Origin: Gallibacter sp963634825
Lineage (GTDB): Bacteria; Bacillota; Clostridia; Peptostreptococcales; Anaerovoracaceae
DNA length: 39,846 bases
Direction: 5' to 3'
NCBI GenBank assembly: GCA_963634825.1
Contig: CAVHCP010000011.1
Location: 1-39,846, forward strand
This document shows positions 7,883-16,032 of this stretch, one piece after another (position 1 is the stretch's first letter; each line of letters starts with the position of its first letter). Under the pieces are notes generated by a model. The model had not been told where the DNA came from. It saw only the letters and a list, made by a program, of their open reading frames with translations, and searched no databases. The position numbers and the translations under genes are program-made.

Positions 7883-9490
7883 TCACAAAGCTTTGCTTTC
7901 TGCGCTTTCTTCTGTCGTTACCTTAGATGTGCTATCAGGATAATCCGTAATGCCCTCTCCTGTATTTGGATGAAATCCCGAATAAATCTTATCTGCGGCA
8001 AATAATGTCAGCAATATCGCGCACAATGCCGTCTTTGTCTTTTTTGGTATCCTTTGGTAAAGCTCATCGCAAACAGGCGCAAGCAGATATACAAAGCCAA
8101 GCCCGCCGATGCCGAAGGTCAAAAGGCCCTCTGCACAAACTCTGCCTTGAATATTTAGGAAATATCCGCTGTAATCCCACCACTTTGTGTGAAATCTTTC
8201 CCATAAAAACCATGCTGTCGTATATTCTATTACTCCGCAGAGCACTACTGTCAGCGCAAACAGTAGCAGTGGCTTGTCTGCAAACCGTTTTAGGAGCAAT
8301 ACTATCAAAACTCCGCCTACTCCATATATAGGAAGCCACGGGCCAAACATCGTACCGCGATTTACAAATACACCGTCATTAAAGAGATGAAGCCCTACTT
8401 CCCACAGCCATCCGAAGATCGAAAATGTAAAGAATAAAAGTATTATCGATGAAAGCGAATAATTTCTGTGATAATCAGCGCGTATCCACTTTTTGTCGCC
8501 ACCGATATATCCCGGATATGTCTCATATGGATATGTACCGTCCGTTATCTCGCTAAATAACTCCTTGTCGTTAAAATATATTGCATATTCCTTTTCGCTT
8601 GCGATTGCCTCTGCTCTGAGCTGTGCATAAAGCTCGGCATATATCGTATCCACATACGGATTTATAAACATTACCCTAACAAGCCCAAATGTCAGGAATG
8701 AAAGGAAATGCCATCCCAAAAGCGAAAGGTCGATCTTAAAAGTCTTAAATTTGTTGCCATTCATCATATCGCGCGACATGGTGAATGCCTGCTTGCTGTC
8801 CACGTGCGGATTTTCCGCCAATATGTATGGTATCATTTTGTAGGAATAATATTTGATGAATATTCCTACTATGGTAAGACTCCACAGAAACTCATACAGC
8901 GTTTTTTTGAACATAGTAAAGGCTGTTTTTCTCCAGCAACCTACTCGCCAAATAAATATTATTTTTGATATTTTTGTGTCATAAAAAGTCCGACTCTCAA
9001 GCACAAATCTCGATTGCCCGACTACCAAAACATTTACTATAAAAAATGTAAATAGCAATATCAAAAAGGCACCGGCAAACATCACGATACCTTCCGTAAC
9101 CTTGCCGTCAAATACAACCTTATTTGTTGCATTCAAAAAACCGTATAAAAACGATTGTGCACTCGTAATGCTGTTGTAAAATCTCGCAAATATACCCTTT
9201 GTCGGTGTGTAGTGTTCTCCTGCTGCTTTATAAAGTTCTCCGTCTTGATAGCTGTCAACCTTTTCCCTTGCCTCAAGCCAATGGTCTACTATCTGCGCAT
9301 TTGTAACGGTCGAAAGCTTGCCTGCCGATAATTCTCCGACAGCGTCCGTCGTCTGCGAAACGTCAAAATTGATGTTAAACCTAAGTCCGCTTATCAAAAA
9401 TGCCATCAAGATGCTGACTCCCAGCAATCTCCAGTAGTTGTGCTTTAGGTTTTGTCTTGCCGCAAGCTTTACATCTTTTCTATTCCACAT
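7883..9490 (-). CDS. DUF975 and CmpB-type membrane fusion protein
   Basis: A 535-residue multi-pass membrane protein of unknown function. The N-terminal part (to about residue 300) has the look of DUF975 proteins: a short basic start, LKHNYWRLLGVSILMAFLIS, an SRFVLESR motif after a membrane segment, and a long amphipathic region ending in YAQLRAEAI. After a tyrosine-rich linker, residues from about 350 resemble the PF06541 (CmpB, putative ABC-transporter type IV) domain: FGWLWEVGLHLF, NRGTMFGPWLPIYGVG and several hydrophobic helices. Both domains usually occur alone, so this is a fusion. It is the first gene of the operon with the cyclodeaminase and uvrBA. Domain names are by memory of the family patterns. 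Confidence 0.75.
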   Translation of the reverse strand: MWNRKDVKLAARQNLKHNYWRLLGVSILMAFLISGLRFNINFDVSQTTDAVGELSAGKLSTVTNAQIVDHWLEAREKVDSYQDGELYKAAGEHYTPTKGIFARFYNSITSAQSFLYGFLNATNKVVFDGKVTEGIVMFAGAFLILLFTFFIVNVLVVGQSRFVLESRTFYDTKISKIIFIWRVGCWRKTAFTMFKKTLYEFLWSLTIVGIFIKYYSYKMIPYILAENPHVDSKQAFTMSRDMMNGNKFKTFKIDLSLLGWHFLSFLTFGLVRVMFINPYVDTIYAELYAQLRAEAIASEKEYAIYFNDKELFSEITDGTYPYETYPGYIGGDKKWIRADYHRNYSLSSIILLFFTFSIFGWLWEVGLHLFNDGVFVNRGTMFGPWLPIYGVGGVLIVLLLKRFADKPLLLFALTVVLCGVIEYTTAWFLWERFHTKWWDYSGYFLNIQGRVCAEGLLTFGIGGLGFVYLLAPVCDELYQRIPKKTKTALCAILLTLFAADKIYSGFHPNTGEGITDYPDSTSKVTTEESAESKAL

Positions 9491-9575
9491 AAATAACTAT
9501 TTCCTCTATTATCAACTCTTATATATGTCTCTCTCGCCTGTGCGCCCACATTTTTTTGTAGCGCATAACCAATTT

Positions 9576-9605
9576 ATTATATACCTTATTATAGCTTTAT
9601 TGCAA
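9576..9605 (-). promoter_or_regulatory. Promoter of the membrane protein-uvrBA-pncB operon
   Basis: On the minus strand TTGCAA (9600-9605), an 18-bp spacer and TATAAT (9576-9581) form a good sigma-A promoter about 85 bases before the start at 9490. It lies head to head with the citrate synthase promoter: the two -10 boxes are 33 bp apart, so the two units may influence each other. Confidence 0.65.
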
Positions 9606-9612
9606 CTTTTTT

Positions 9613-9620
9613 GATATAAT
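9613..9620 (+). promoter_or_regulatory. Extended -10 promoter of citrate synthase
   Basis: TGATATAAT carries the TGn extension and a perfect -10 (9615-9620); no good -35 is at 17 bp. A leader of about 67 bases follows, with a GCGG/CCGC mini-hairpin, before the AGGAGGGG ribosome binding site. Confidence 0.55.
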
Positions 9621-9693
9621 CAATAATGCGGTCGCCGCTCGCTTGGCAGGTGGCAACTACTGTATATAACAGCTAACTCTAAAGGAGGGGTTT

Positions 9694-11142
9694 ATGATAT
9701 TTAATCTGTTTGGAAATAAGGTGACACCGGGCGAGCTTACGCCATCCAATATACCAAAGACCTTTTTGGAACCGATGGCACAGCAGCTCGAAACTATCAA
9801 CCATATTGATTCGGCTCTTTACGAAAAATATGATGTAAAGAGAGGTCTTAGAAATGCAAACGGCACCGGCGTCGTTGTTGGTCTTACAAACATAGGTGTT
9901 GTAAAGGGATATGAAATAGACGAAGCAAAAAATAAAATTCCTGTAGAGGGACAATTGTTTTATCGTGGCTACGAAATTCAAGACCTTGTACATAACTATA
10001 TCGATGAGGACCGCTTTGGCTTTGAGGAAATCACCTATCTTTTGATTTTTGGTGAATTGCCTACAAGAGCGCAGCTTGATTCCTTCAAGCATTATATCGC
10101 CAACAAAAGGGAGCTTCCTCACGACTTTGAGCGAAATATGATTTGGTCGACACCTTCAAAAAATGTAATGAATAAAATTGCAAGATCGGTTTTGGCGCTG
10201 TATTCATACGACGAAAATCCGGAGGATACAAGCATTATGAATGTCCTCAGACAGTCGATCGACCTCATAGGATACTTCCCTGCATTGCTCGCATACGCAT
10301 ATCAGGCAAAGCGCTCATACTTCGACAACAGGACTCTTCACATCAGGAATCCATTGCCGGAACTCAGCACAGCCGAAAATATATTGAGAATGCTGAGACC
10401 TGACGGCAAGTATACCGACCTTGAGGCAAAATGTCTCGACAAATGTCTGATACTCCACGCCGAGCACGGTGGCGGTAACAACTCAGCATTTACGATACAT
10501 CTCGTATCTTCATCAGGCACAGATACATATTCGGCTATTGCGGCCGCAGTCGGCGCACTAAAAGGTCCAAAGCACGGTGGTGCAAATATCAAGGTTATCC
10601 GTATGATACAGGACCTAAAGGAAAATGTGCCTGACACGAGCGATCATAAGGCTGTTGACGAGTACCTGATAAAGGTTCTAAAAAAGGAAGCTAATGACAG
10701 GACCGGTCTCATCTACGGAATGGGACATGCTGTATATACCCTTTCGGATCCGAGAGCAAAACTCCTCAAGGGACTTGCACAAAAGCTTGCGCAAGACGCA
10801 CATCATATGGAGGATTATCTCCTATGCGAATATATCGAGGAGCACACATGCGAACTTTATGAGCAGGTACACGGCGTCAAAAAGAATATGTGTGCAAATG
10901 TGGATCTTTATTCGGGGCTTGTATATACGCTTCTAAATATCCCACATGATATAGCCACTCCGCTTTTTGCACTCGCAAGACTATCGGGCTGGGCAGCGCA
11001 CAGGATCGAGGAGCTTTCGTCAGGCAATAAGCTGATTAGACCTGCTTATATCGGAGTTTCCAAAGAAAAGGAATTTGTGCCTATCGCAAAAAGAAAACCG
11101 TTTGATATCAATAAGTACAAAAACGAAAAGGATTCGAAATAA
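9694..11142 (+). CDS. Citrate synthase
   Basis: It condenses oxaloacetate and acetyl-CoA to citrate. The 482-residue length fits the longer clostridial form with an N-terminal extension of about 60 residues. Visible family motifs are LHAEHGGGNNSAF (from residue 254), GPKHGGAN (291-298) with a catalytic-type His at 294, and GMGHAVY followed by DPRA (from 342). The start follows AAAGGAGGGG at good spacing. It stands alone on the plus strand: no aconitase or isocitrate dehydrogenase is nearby, so whether it serves glutamate synthesis or another route cannot be told. A 2-methylcitrate synthase activity is possible. Its terminator stem includes the end of the coding region. Confidence 0.92.
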   Translation: MIFNLFGNKVTPGELTPSNIPKTFLEPMAQQLETINHIDSALYEKYDVKRGLRNANGTGVVVGLTNIGVVKGYEIDEAKNKIPVEGQLFYRGYEIQDLVHNYIDEDRFGFEEITYLLIFGELPTRAQLDSFKHYIANKRELPHDFERNMIWSTPSKNVMNKIARSVLALYSYDENPEDTSIMNVLRQSIDLIGYFPALLAYAYQAKRSYFDNRTLHIRNPLPELSTAENILRMLRPDGKYTDLEAKCLDKCLILHAEHGGGNNSAFTIHLVSSSGTDTYSAIAAAVGALKGPKHGGANIKVIRMIQDLKENVPDTSDHKAVDEYLIKVLKKEANDRTGLIYGMGHAVYTLSDPRAKLLKGLAQKLAQDAHHMEDYLLCEYIEEHTCELYEQVHGVKKNMCANVDLYSGLVYTLLNIPHDIATPLFALARLSGWAAHRIEELSSGNKLIRPAYIGVSKEKEFVPIAKRKPFDINKYKNEKDSK

Positions 11143-11158
11143 ACTCGAATCCTTTTTT
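11126..11158 (+). terminator. Terminator of citrate synthase overlapping its stop codon
   Basis: AAAAGGATTCGA (11126-11137), a 7-base loop holding most of the TAA stop (11140-11142), and TCGAATCCTTTT (11145-11156) with a T run. The stem is 12 bp and perfect. The complementary A run makes it usable from the other strand as well. Confidence 0.9.
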
Positions 11159-11161
11159 CAT

Positions 11162-11392
11162 TACAAATGATATTCTTGAGGGGAAAGATATATCCCTCTT
11201 GCTTGTCCTCAGCACAGGCAATATACTGCGCTCATTCATAGGCATTGCGGAGTGTCAGCAAAACTCGCACCTTTGGTGCTCAAACATTGCTGACACTTAT
11301 CCGCTCGCCTTATGCATTTCGCTAGATATTGCAACTGTGCTTGCGGGATCGCAAGAGAAATATATCTTTTCCCCTCATAACTTCCATTTGTA
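11162..11392. repeat. Palindromic intergenic repeat, copy 2 (complete, about 231 bp)
   Basis: The element pairs end to end: TACAAATG (11162-11169)/CATTTGTA (11385-11392); 11178-11193 with 11360-11376 (16 pairs, one bulge); CTCTTGC (11196-11202)/GCAAGAG (11351-11357); AGCACAG (11211-11217)/CTGTGCT (11335-11341); GCAATAT (11218-11224)/ATATTGC (11326-11332); GCGGA (11247-11251)/TCCGC (11300-11304); GTGTCAGCA (11252-11260)/TGCTGACAC (11288-11296); and the tip GCACC (11267-11271)/GGTGC (11275-11279). It fills the gap between convergent genes, starting six bases after the citrate synthase terminator. No transposase and no obvious target duplication are seen. Confidence 0.9.
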
Positions 11393-11411
11393 CTTGCTAA
11401 AATCCTTAAAC

Positions 11412-12764
11412 TTATTTATTGCGGTCCTTTCGTCTCCAGCCGATAAGCGCTCCTGCAAAGACGCTCACGCTCGAAAGGATTACTATCGCAAGCAGTGTGA
11501 TATTTGTATTGTCGCCGGTTTTTACGCTGTCTGCACTATCTGTCACGCTTGTCTTCTTTACAGTCTTTTTAACTGTCTTATCTGTAGTTTTATCTGTAGT
11601 CTTGTCTGTAATCTTATCTGCAGTCTTATCAGCTGTTTTATCGGAATCCTCATCAGTAGCTTTTGCATTTACTGTGAAGTTCGCTTTTGCTGTGCCACTC
11701 TCAGAAACGATATCAAGTGTATGCTCTCCTACAGGAAGTGCCGCTACAAGCTCAGGATCTAATGTAACTACTGTACTTCCCTCTTTAACCGTATAATTTT
11801 CGTCCTTAGTCAGGGTATTGCCGTCTAAGTCCACGCGTATAAAATCAGCAAATGCCGCATCCGATGTAAATGTCAAAGCTTTTTTGTCGCCCTGTGTCAC
11901 GCTCGCTTTATCGCCTGCAATGATTGTAGGTGCAAGCAAATTACCGTAGCTTTCACCGCATTTGTCACAAACTGCCTTTGCTACAGCTGTCGCACTGCCA
12001 CCTGTGTGATCCCCGCGATCGAATTCCTGCTTGCAATTCTCGCAAACTTTCCAGTGCTGAGTCTCGTTATGTTGCCATGCGTCGGCATTACAGATATGAG
12101 CTAAGGTTAATACAAGCGGTTTACTTGTCTGCGCTACAGTGAATGCCTTATTTATATCTGTATAAGACTCACCCTGAACCTGCAAAGTCTTAACCTGCGT
12201 ATTTTCTCCAAGTGATGCCACAACACTATGCTGCCTTACAACCGCATCATCCGGTTTGTACTGGTCAGGAAGTGAATATGTCGAAACTTGTGTCCCTCCA
12301 TTAAGCCCGTTTAAAGTAAGACTTGACGAATCATCCACATAACAGAAGTTAATTGTAGTCTTGCCGGCATACTGACTGCTGTTTACACAAAGGTCTCCCC
12401 ATCCGCCTGCACTAATAGCATTCTGCCCCTCAATATACAGGTTAATGGTCCAATTGCCATTGGCATTATAAAATGTCAATGCAGAGTTCCATGCAGGCGT
12501 ACTCATCTTGAGATCTCTGATAATAATATTGCATTCGTTACCATCACCATAATTGACATAGCCAAACTGATATTTTGTAACCTCCTTGTTGCTTGTAAGC
12601 ACATAAGTTTTGCCATTCTCAATTTGCTGATCACTAGGTTGCGCAGCACAAGTAGATAAATCCGTAACAATCTCACTGCTCTCTGCTCGCACCGTATCTG
12701 CCGGCATTGCAAAGCATGCCAGTATCATAAAAATAGCTAGCAGTATGCTCATTCTTTTTTTCAT
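11412..12764 (-). CDS. Secreted, wall-anchored surface protein with a Cys/His module
   Basis: I start at ATG 12764 (450 residues) rather than further upstream, because a standard signal peptide begins there (KKRMSILLAIFMILACF, cleavage probably after TVRA), preceded by GGGG six bases away. The next ~200 residues are rich in short beta strands with NIIIRDLKM and WTINLYIEGQN patterns suggesting a beta-helix or carbohydrate-binding fold (weak). A Cys/His segment with two CxxC pairs (CENC, CDKC) ends in CGESYG, then an Ig-like stretch, a Thr-Asp-Lys repeat linker, and a C-terminal VKTGD plus hydrophobic helix plus RRKDRNK tail, like a sortase signal. It starts one base after the stop of the large unknown gene, so the two are coupled. 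Function unknown. Confidence 0.8.
   Translation of the reverse strand: MKKRMSILLAIFMILACFAMPADTVRAESSEIVTDLSTCAAQPSDQQIENGKTYVLTSNKEVTKYQFGYVNYGDGNECNIIIRDLKMSTPAWNSALTFYNANGNWTINLYIEGQNAISAGGWGDLCVNSSQYAGKTTINFCYVDDSSSLTLNGLNGGTQVSTYSLPDQYKPDDAVVRQHSVVASLGENTQVKTLQVQGESYTDINKAFTVAQTSKPLVLTLAHICNADAWQHNETQHWKVCENCKQEFDRGDHTGGSATAVAKAVCDKCGESYGNLLAPTIIAGDKASVTQGDKKALTFTSDAAFADFIRVDLDGNTLTKDENYTVKEGSTVVTLDPELVAALPVGEHTLDIVSESGTAKANFTVNAKATDEDSDKTADKTADKITDKTTDKTTDKTVKKTVKKTSVTDSADSVKTGDNTNITLLAIVILSSVSVFAGALIGWRRKDRNK
11573..11644 (-). repeat. Six 12-bp tandem repeats coding a Thr-Asp-Lys linker
   Basis: Variants of TCTGTAGTCTTA repeat about six times and encode TDKT/ADKT units next to the wall anchor of the surface protein. 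Such in-frame repeats are apt to change in copy number. Confidence 0.75.
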
Positions 12765-12765
12765 T

Positions 12766-15700
12766 CTATCCCCATATTGGCATTTCGAAGATATAGCTTC
12801 CCGGAAAATATGTATCATAATATCCCTCCCAACTCAACAATGTTATAAAACGCATTCTTTCCGTTTCGTTACCATCTAAATCTGCAATATAAAATTCTTT
12901 TTTGTCAAAATCAAACCCTACTGACATTATTCCGACAGTCAAAGGATCTGTTTTTACAAATATCTCAACGGTTTTACCGCGATAAACTTTTTCACTGTCA
13001 TACAAATCATATGCACAAATAGTTTTACTCTCTTTATCTAACATAATATATAGTTTGCTATCGCCTGGGCCAACAGCCTCTGCATAAAGCGATACATCAA
13101 CAATGTTTTTCATTTGCTTGTCATTGTTTTCTCCCAACATATGAACGAATACCATTCCGCAAATTTGTGCAAGTTCTTTATATCTCTGACTTGGTTTTAC
13201 CCGCCACGGCAGATAATATATATACCTCTCACCTATTTGATATCTGTGTATCAATTTTTTCACATTGCCATTATGTTCATATAAAAGTCCATACTCCTCA
13301 GAAACATTTTTAGGAAATTGATTTCTATTAAATTTGGAGTGTTCATATACTGAAATATAGGTTGGAGTAAAGATTACAAAGTTATATCTTTCTCGATCAT
13401 ATTCATAATCCTTCTCCTCTCTATCGGCTGTGTATGTATCCAAATAATGCTGGCAACATTTTCTTCTTATCTCCTTGATATCCGCTTTGCTTAAATCCTG
13501 TTCTTCAACTCCTTCTTTCTTATAAAAACTTTTATAGCAAATTACCGGTGCAAGATTGCAGTTTAACCTATTTTCTTTATGTTTTAGAACACAATGGTAT
13601 GAAAATATAGAATATATTCTTTCTCCCATAAATGCCCAGACACGCTTCCACTTCGGTTCTTCCTTGGAAATAAGCTCCTTTTTATATGAAACTTTTTCTA
13701 AAATAGTCCTTTGCATATCTAAATAATATTCCATAATCTGCCGATTGCATAGCATCTGACATTTAAAGAAAAATAATCCATGTGGGAAACTGATATAATC
13801 CTTGTAATGTTGATAAGCCTCTTCGAAAAAAGGATTTGTTGTATTTTGGAGGTAAGACTCTATTTCTGTCTTTAAATGCTGCAACCCTTTATGTTCTGAA
13901 AGGTCATACTGATTCCAGAAGCTTTTAGAAGAGTTTTCTATCTCTTCACCAAGTCTTTCCGGATCGCCAAGAACGACATCAAAGGTATCTCTTGGAATGT
14001 TCGGAAAGGCATTTTTGTCCATATAATATAGAATGTCTGCCAAAGCATATCCGTGTTGATAATCATACGCCTGCCAGTATGCATCTTCATCTTTTAATTC
14101 CATAAACTGCCATATAGGGGCAATGTCATATTTTAAATTAAAGCATCTGCTATAATGTGAAAAACCATACACCGCAAAATAATCATTCATCCTGCCGTTT
14201 TCATCTATTTTTTCAAGATCTGCTGCAAATTCTCCTAATGTTTCATATGGTTTATATCCTTTTACCTCGAATGTATCGAATTGCCTACCCTTGGCACAAT
14301 TCATCACATTTTCGCATTTAATCACACTACCTATCTTTGACGAACCCATTTGCCCAGAAATTTTTTCATGGTATGTTCGGTATACTCTCGCACCCTCATA
14401 TCGGGAACGTCTTCTTTTTAATACCGGAATTATATGCCAAAAACTGTCTTCGAAGTTCCCTTTTAAGGCAAAAACTCCTGTACTTAACAAGTCATTGCCT
14501 GCTGTTATATAATCAAACATTTTTGTTTCTCTTTGCAAACTTCTTTTTGACAAAGTTGCAATCAAATCATACGATTTCCATTTAGGTCTAAGATATGACC
14601 GATACGCTCCGTGCTGCAAAAACTCAAAGGACTGCCATAGTTTATCTATATCCTCATTGCCGTTTAACTTTTGTAATTCCAAAAAGAAGTTAGAATTCGA
14701 TCCGATTCTAAGTTCAATCGTGACAGTAGCAGGCATCTTAGCGAATTCGAAGTATCCTCGTCCTCTTTCCTCATCCTCATCAAAATATTCCGTATAATCG
14801 GATAAATCAGCAGACACCATTTGATTATCGCAATATATATGTACTGATGTATTTTCTGCTATATCTATATCCTCTTGCGTACGTGAAAGAAAGCCGAACA
14901 GTTTAGTTGTATCATTTGCTGTATTAGTTTTTATCCTAATACACAATGAGACTAATCCTTCTTCATGATACACATCCGCATTGCTACGCTCATAACCAGA
15001 CTTTTTGACGGTATAATCCCACCAATTATCCTCCAAGCAACTCTTTTGTTCTGCAAGATACCTTGTGCTGTACTCTATCGGATATAGATCAACTATTTTA
15101 TCTCCATTTAGCTTTACATCAAATCCTGCGAAAACGCTATGTTCAGAAAATTTATATCTCTTACTTGAAACTCTTTTATCCTTGAGGCGTTTTCTGTCAT
15201 AGATGATTTCTACACATTCTCCGTATATAGTTTTAAAAGAAATCCCAACGATATCTCCATTATCACTTTGAGAGTCTATTTTGTATACATCAACATAATT
15301 TAAGGCTGTCACAGGCATATCTATCGAACTGTATTTCGTAAAATTCCCCGTCCTGATCTGCTTTACGTCATGATCATAGATAAACCTCAAATTATTTACT
15401 ATAACGACTCCGTCCTTCCGCTCAAAAAGTTCATATTCGATTTTTTTGACGAACGGATTTATTTTGTTATTACATAACAGATATTCCGAAGTGGCATATG
15501 TTGATTGGTCCTTTGTATGATGTATAAAAGAAAATTGATAACATCCGATCTCTATATTGCCCAGTTCTTCGCAATTATGAATTTTTAAAGGAGAAGCATC
15601 GCTACTATTCATACTATAACAAACTTCCGCATTTCTTACAACGCTAACATCTTTATCATACGAAAGATAATATCCGTTATCATCTATAAAAACAGTTCCT

Positions 15701-15975
15701 CCCTCATGCAATATACCAAGGGTAATTTTTTGAGGATGTTCTGAAAATGTAATATCCTCGCCAAAACAATTTGGAGTTTTTATCTTGATATAATCTCCAT
15801 TATATGCCTGTAGCAGATAATATTCATCAAAGAAATGAAGATAAAATATACATGTTTCATCCAATGTCTTTGATAAATGAAGTCTCCCACTACTTTTACC
15901 GTTTTCCCCTATGTTTAGATATTTATCTTCTATTGTTATATATGTGTTACACTTAAAAGAGATCCTTTTATCCAT
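12766..15975 (-). CDS. Unrecognised large cytosolic protein, about 1069 residues
   Basis: I do not recognise this protein. I start at ATG 15975 (GGGA upstream) rather than the in-frame TTG at 15987; neither has a strong ribosome binding site. There is no signal peptide and no membrane helix. The first ~170 residues repeat short strands ending in patterns like YYLLQAYNGDYIKI and DDNGYYLSYD, which recall a beta-trefoil (inference). The middle (about 330-450) looks beta-rich and acidic; residues from about 560 to 850 are helical and rich in Tyr, Trp and His; the end is again beta-like and finishes EMPIWG. GC is about 33% in two hand-counted 60-base samples, against 47-53% in neighbouring genes, suggesting acquisition. 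It lies 57 bases after the ClC gene and is coupled to the surface protein gene. Confidence 0.85.
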   Translation of the reverse strand: MDKRISFKCNTYITIEDKYLNIGENGKSSGRLHLSKTLDETCIFYLHFFDEYYLLQAYNGDYIKIKTPNCFGEDITFSEHPQKITLGILHEGGTVFIDDNGYYLSYDKDVSVVRNAEVCYSMNSSDASPLKIHNCEELGNIEIGCYQFSFIHHTKDQSTYATSEYLLCNNKINPFVKKIEYELFERKDGVVIVNNLRFIYDHDVKQIRTGNFTKYSSIDMPVTALNYVDVYKIDSQSDNGDIVGISFKTIYGECVEIIYDRKRLKDKRVSSKRYKFSEHSVFAGFDVKLNGDKIVDLYPIEYSTRYLAEQKSCLEDNWWDYTVKKSGYERSNADVYHEEGLVSLCIRIKTNTANDTTKLFGFLSRTQEDIDIAENTSVHIYCDNQMVSADLSDYTEYFDEDEERGRGYFEFAKMPATVTIELRIGSNSNFFLELQKLNGNEDIDKLWQSFEFLQHGAYRSYLRPKWKSYDLIATLSKRSLQRETKMFDYITAGNDLLSTGVFALKGNFEDSFWHIIPVLKRRRSRYEGARVYRTYHEKISGQMGSSKIGSVIKCENVMNCAKGRQFDTFEVKGYKPYETLGEFAADLEKIDENGRMNDYFAVYGFSHYSRCFNLKYDIAPIWQFMELKDEDAYWQAYDYQHGYALADILYYMDKNAFPNIPRDTFDVVLGDPERLGEEIENSSKSFWNQYDLSEHKGLQHLKTEIESYLQNTTNPFFEEAYQHYKDYISFPHGLFFFKCQMLCNRQIMEYYLDMQRTILEKVSYKKELISKEEPKWKRVWAFMGERIYSIFSYHCVLKHKENRLNCNLAPVICYKSFYKKEGVEEQDLSKADIKEIRRKCCQHYLDTYTADREEKDYEYDRERYNFVIFTPTYISVYEHSKFNRNQFPKNVSEEYGLLYEHNGNVKKLIHRYQIGERYIYYLPWRVKPSQRYKELAQICGMVFVHMLGENNDKQMKNIVDVSLYAEAVGPGDSKLYIMLDKESKTICAYDLYDSEKVYRGKTVEIFVKTDPLTVGIMSVGFDFDKKEFYIADLDGNETERMRFITLLSWEGYYDTYFPGSYIFEMPIWG

Positions 15976-16032
15976 ATTTAATCCCAATCTTTTTTATAAT
16001 CTTCATCACTTGTTATTAACTCCCTGATATTA

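Noticed and set aside
1..11392. The two palindromic repeats as a CRISPR array or as a tRNA/rRNA remnant
   Set aside because: Only two copies, 11 kb apart, with no regular spacers; no cloverleaf or rRNA landmarks.
11199..11762. Plus-strand ORF of 187 codons over copy 2 of the repeat and the end of the surface-protein gene
   Set aside because: It runs through the palindromic repeat and antisense to a gene with a signal peptide and repeats; the Cys-rich Ser/Ile composition is that of a shadow frame, and no ribosome binding site is seen.
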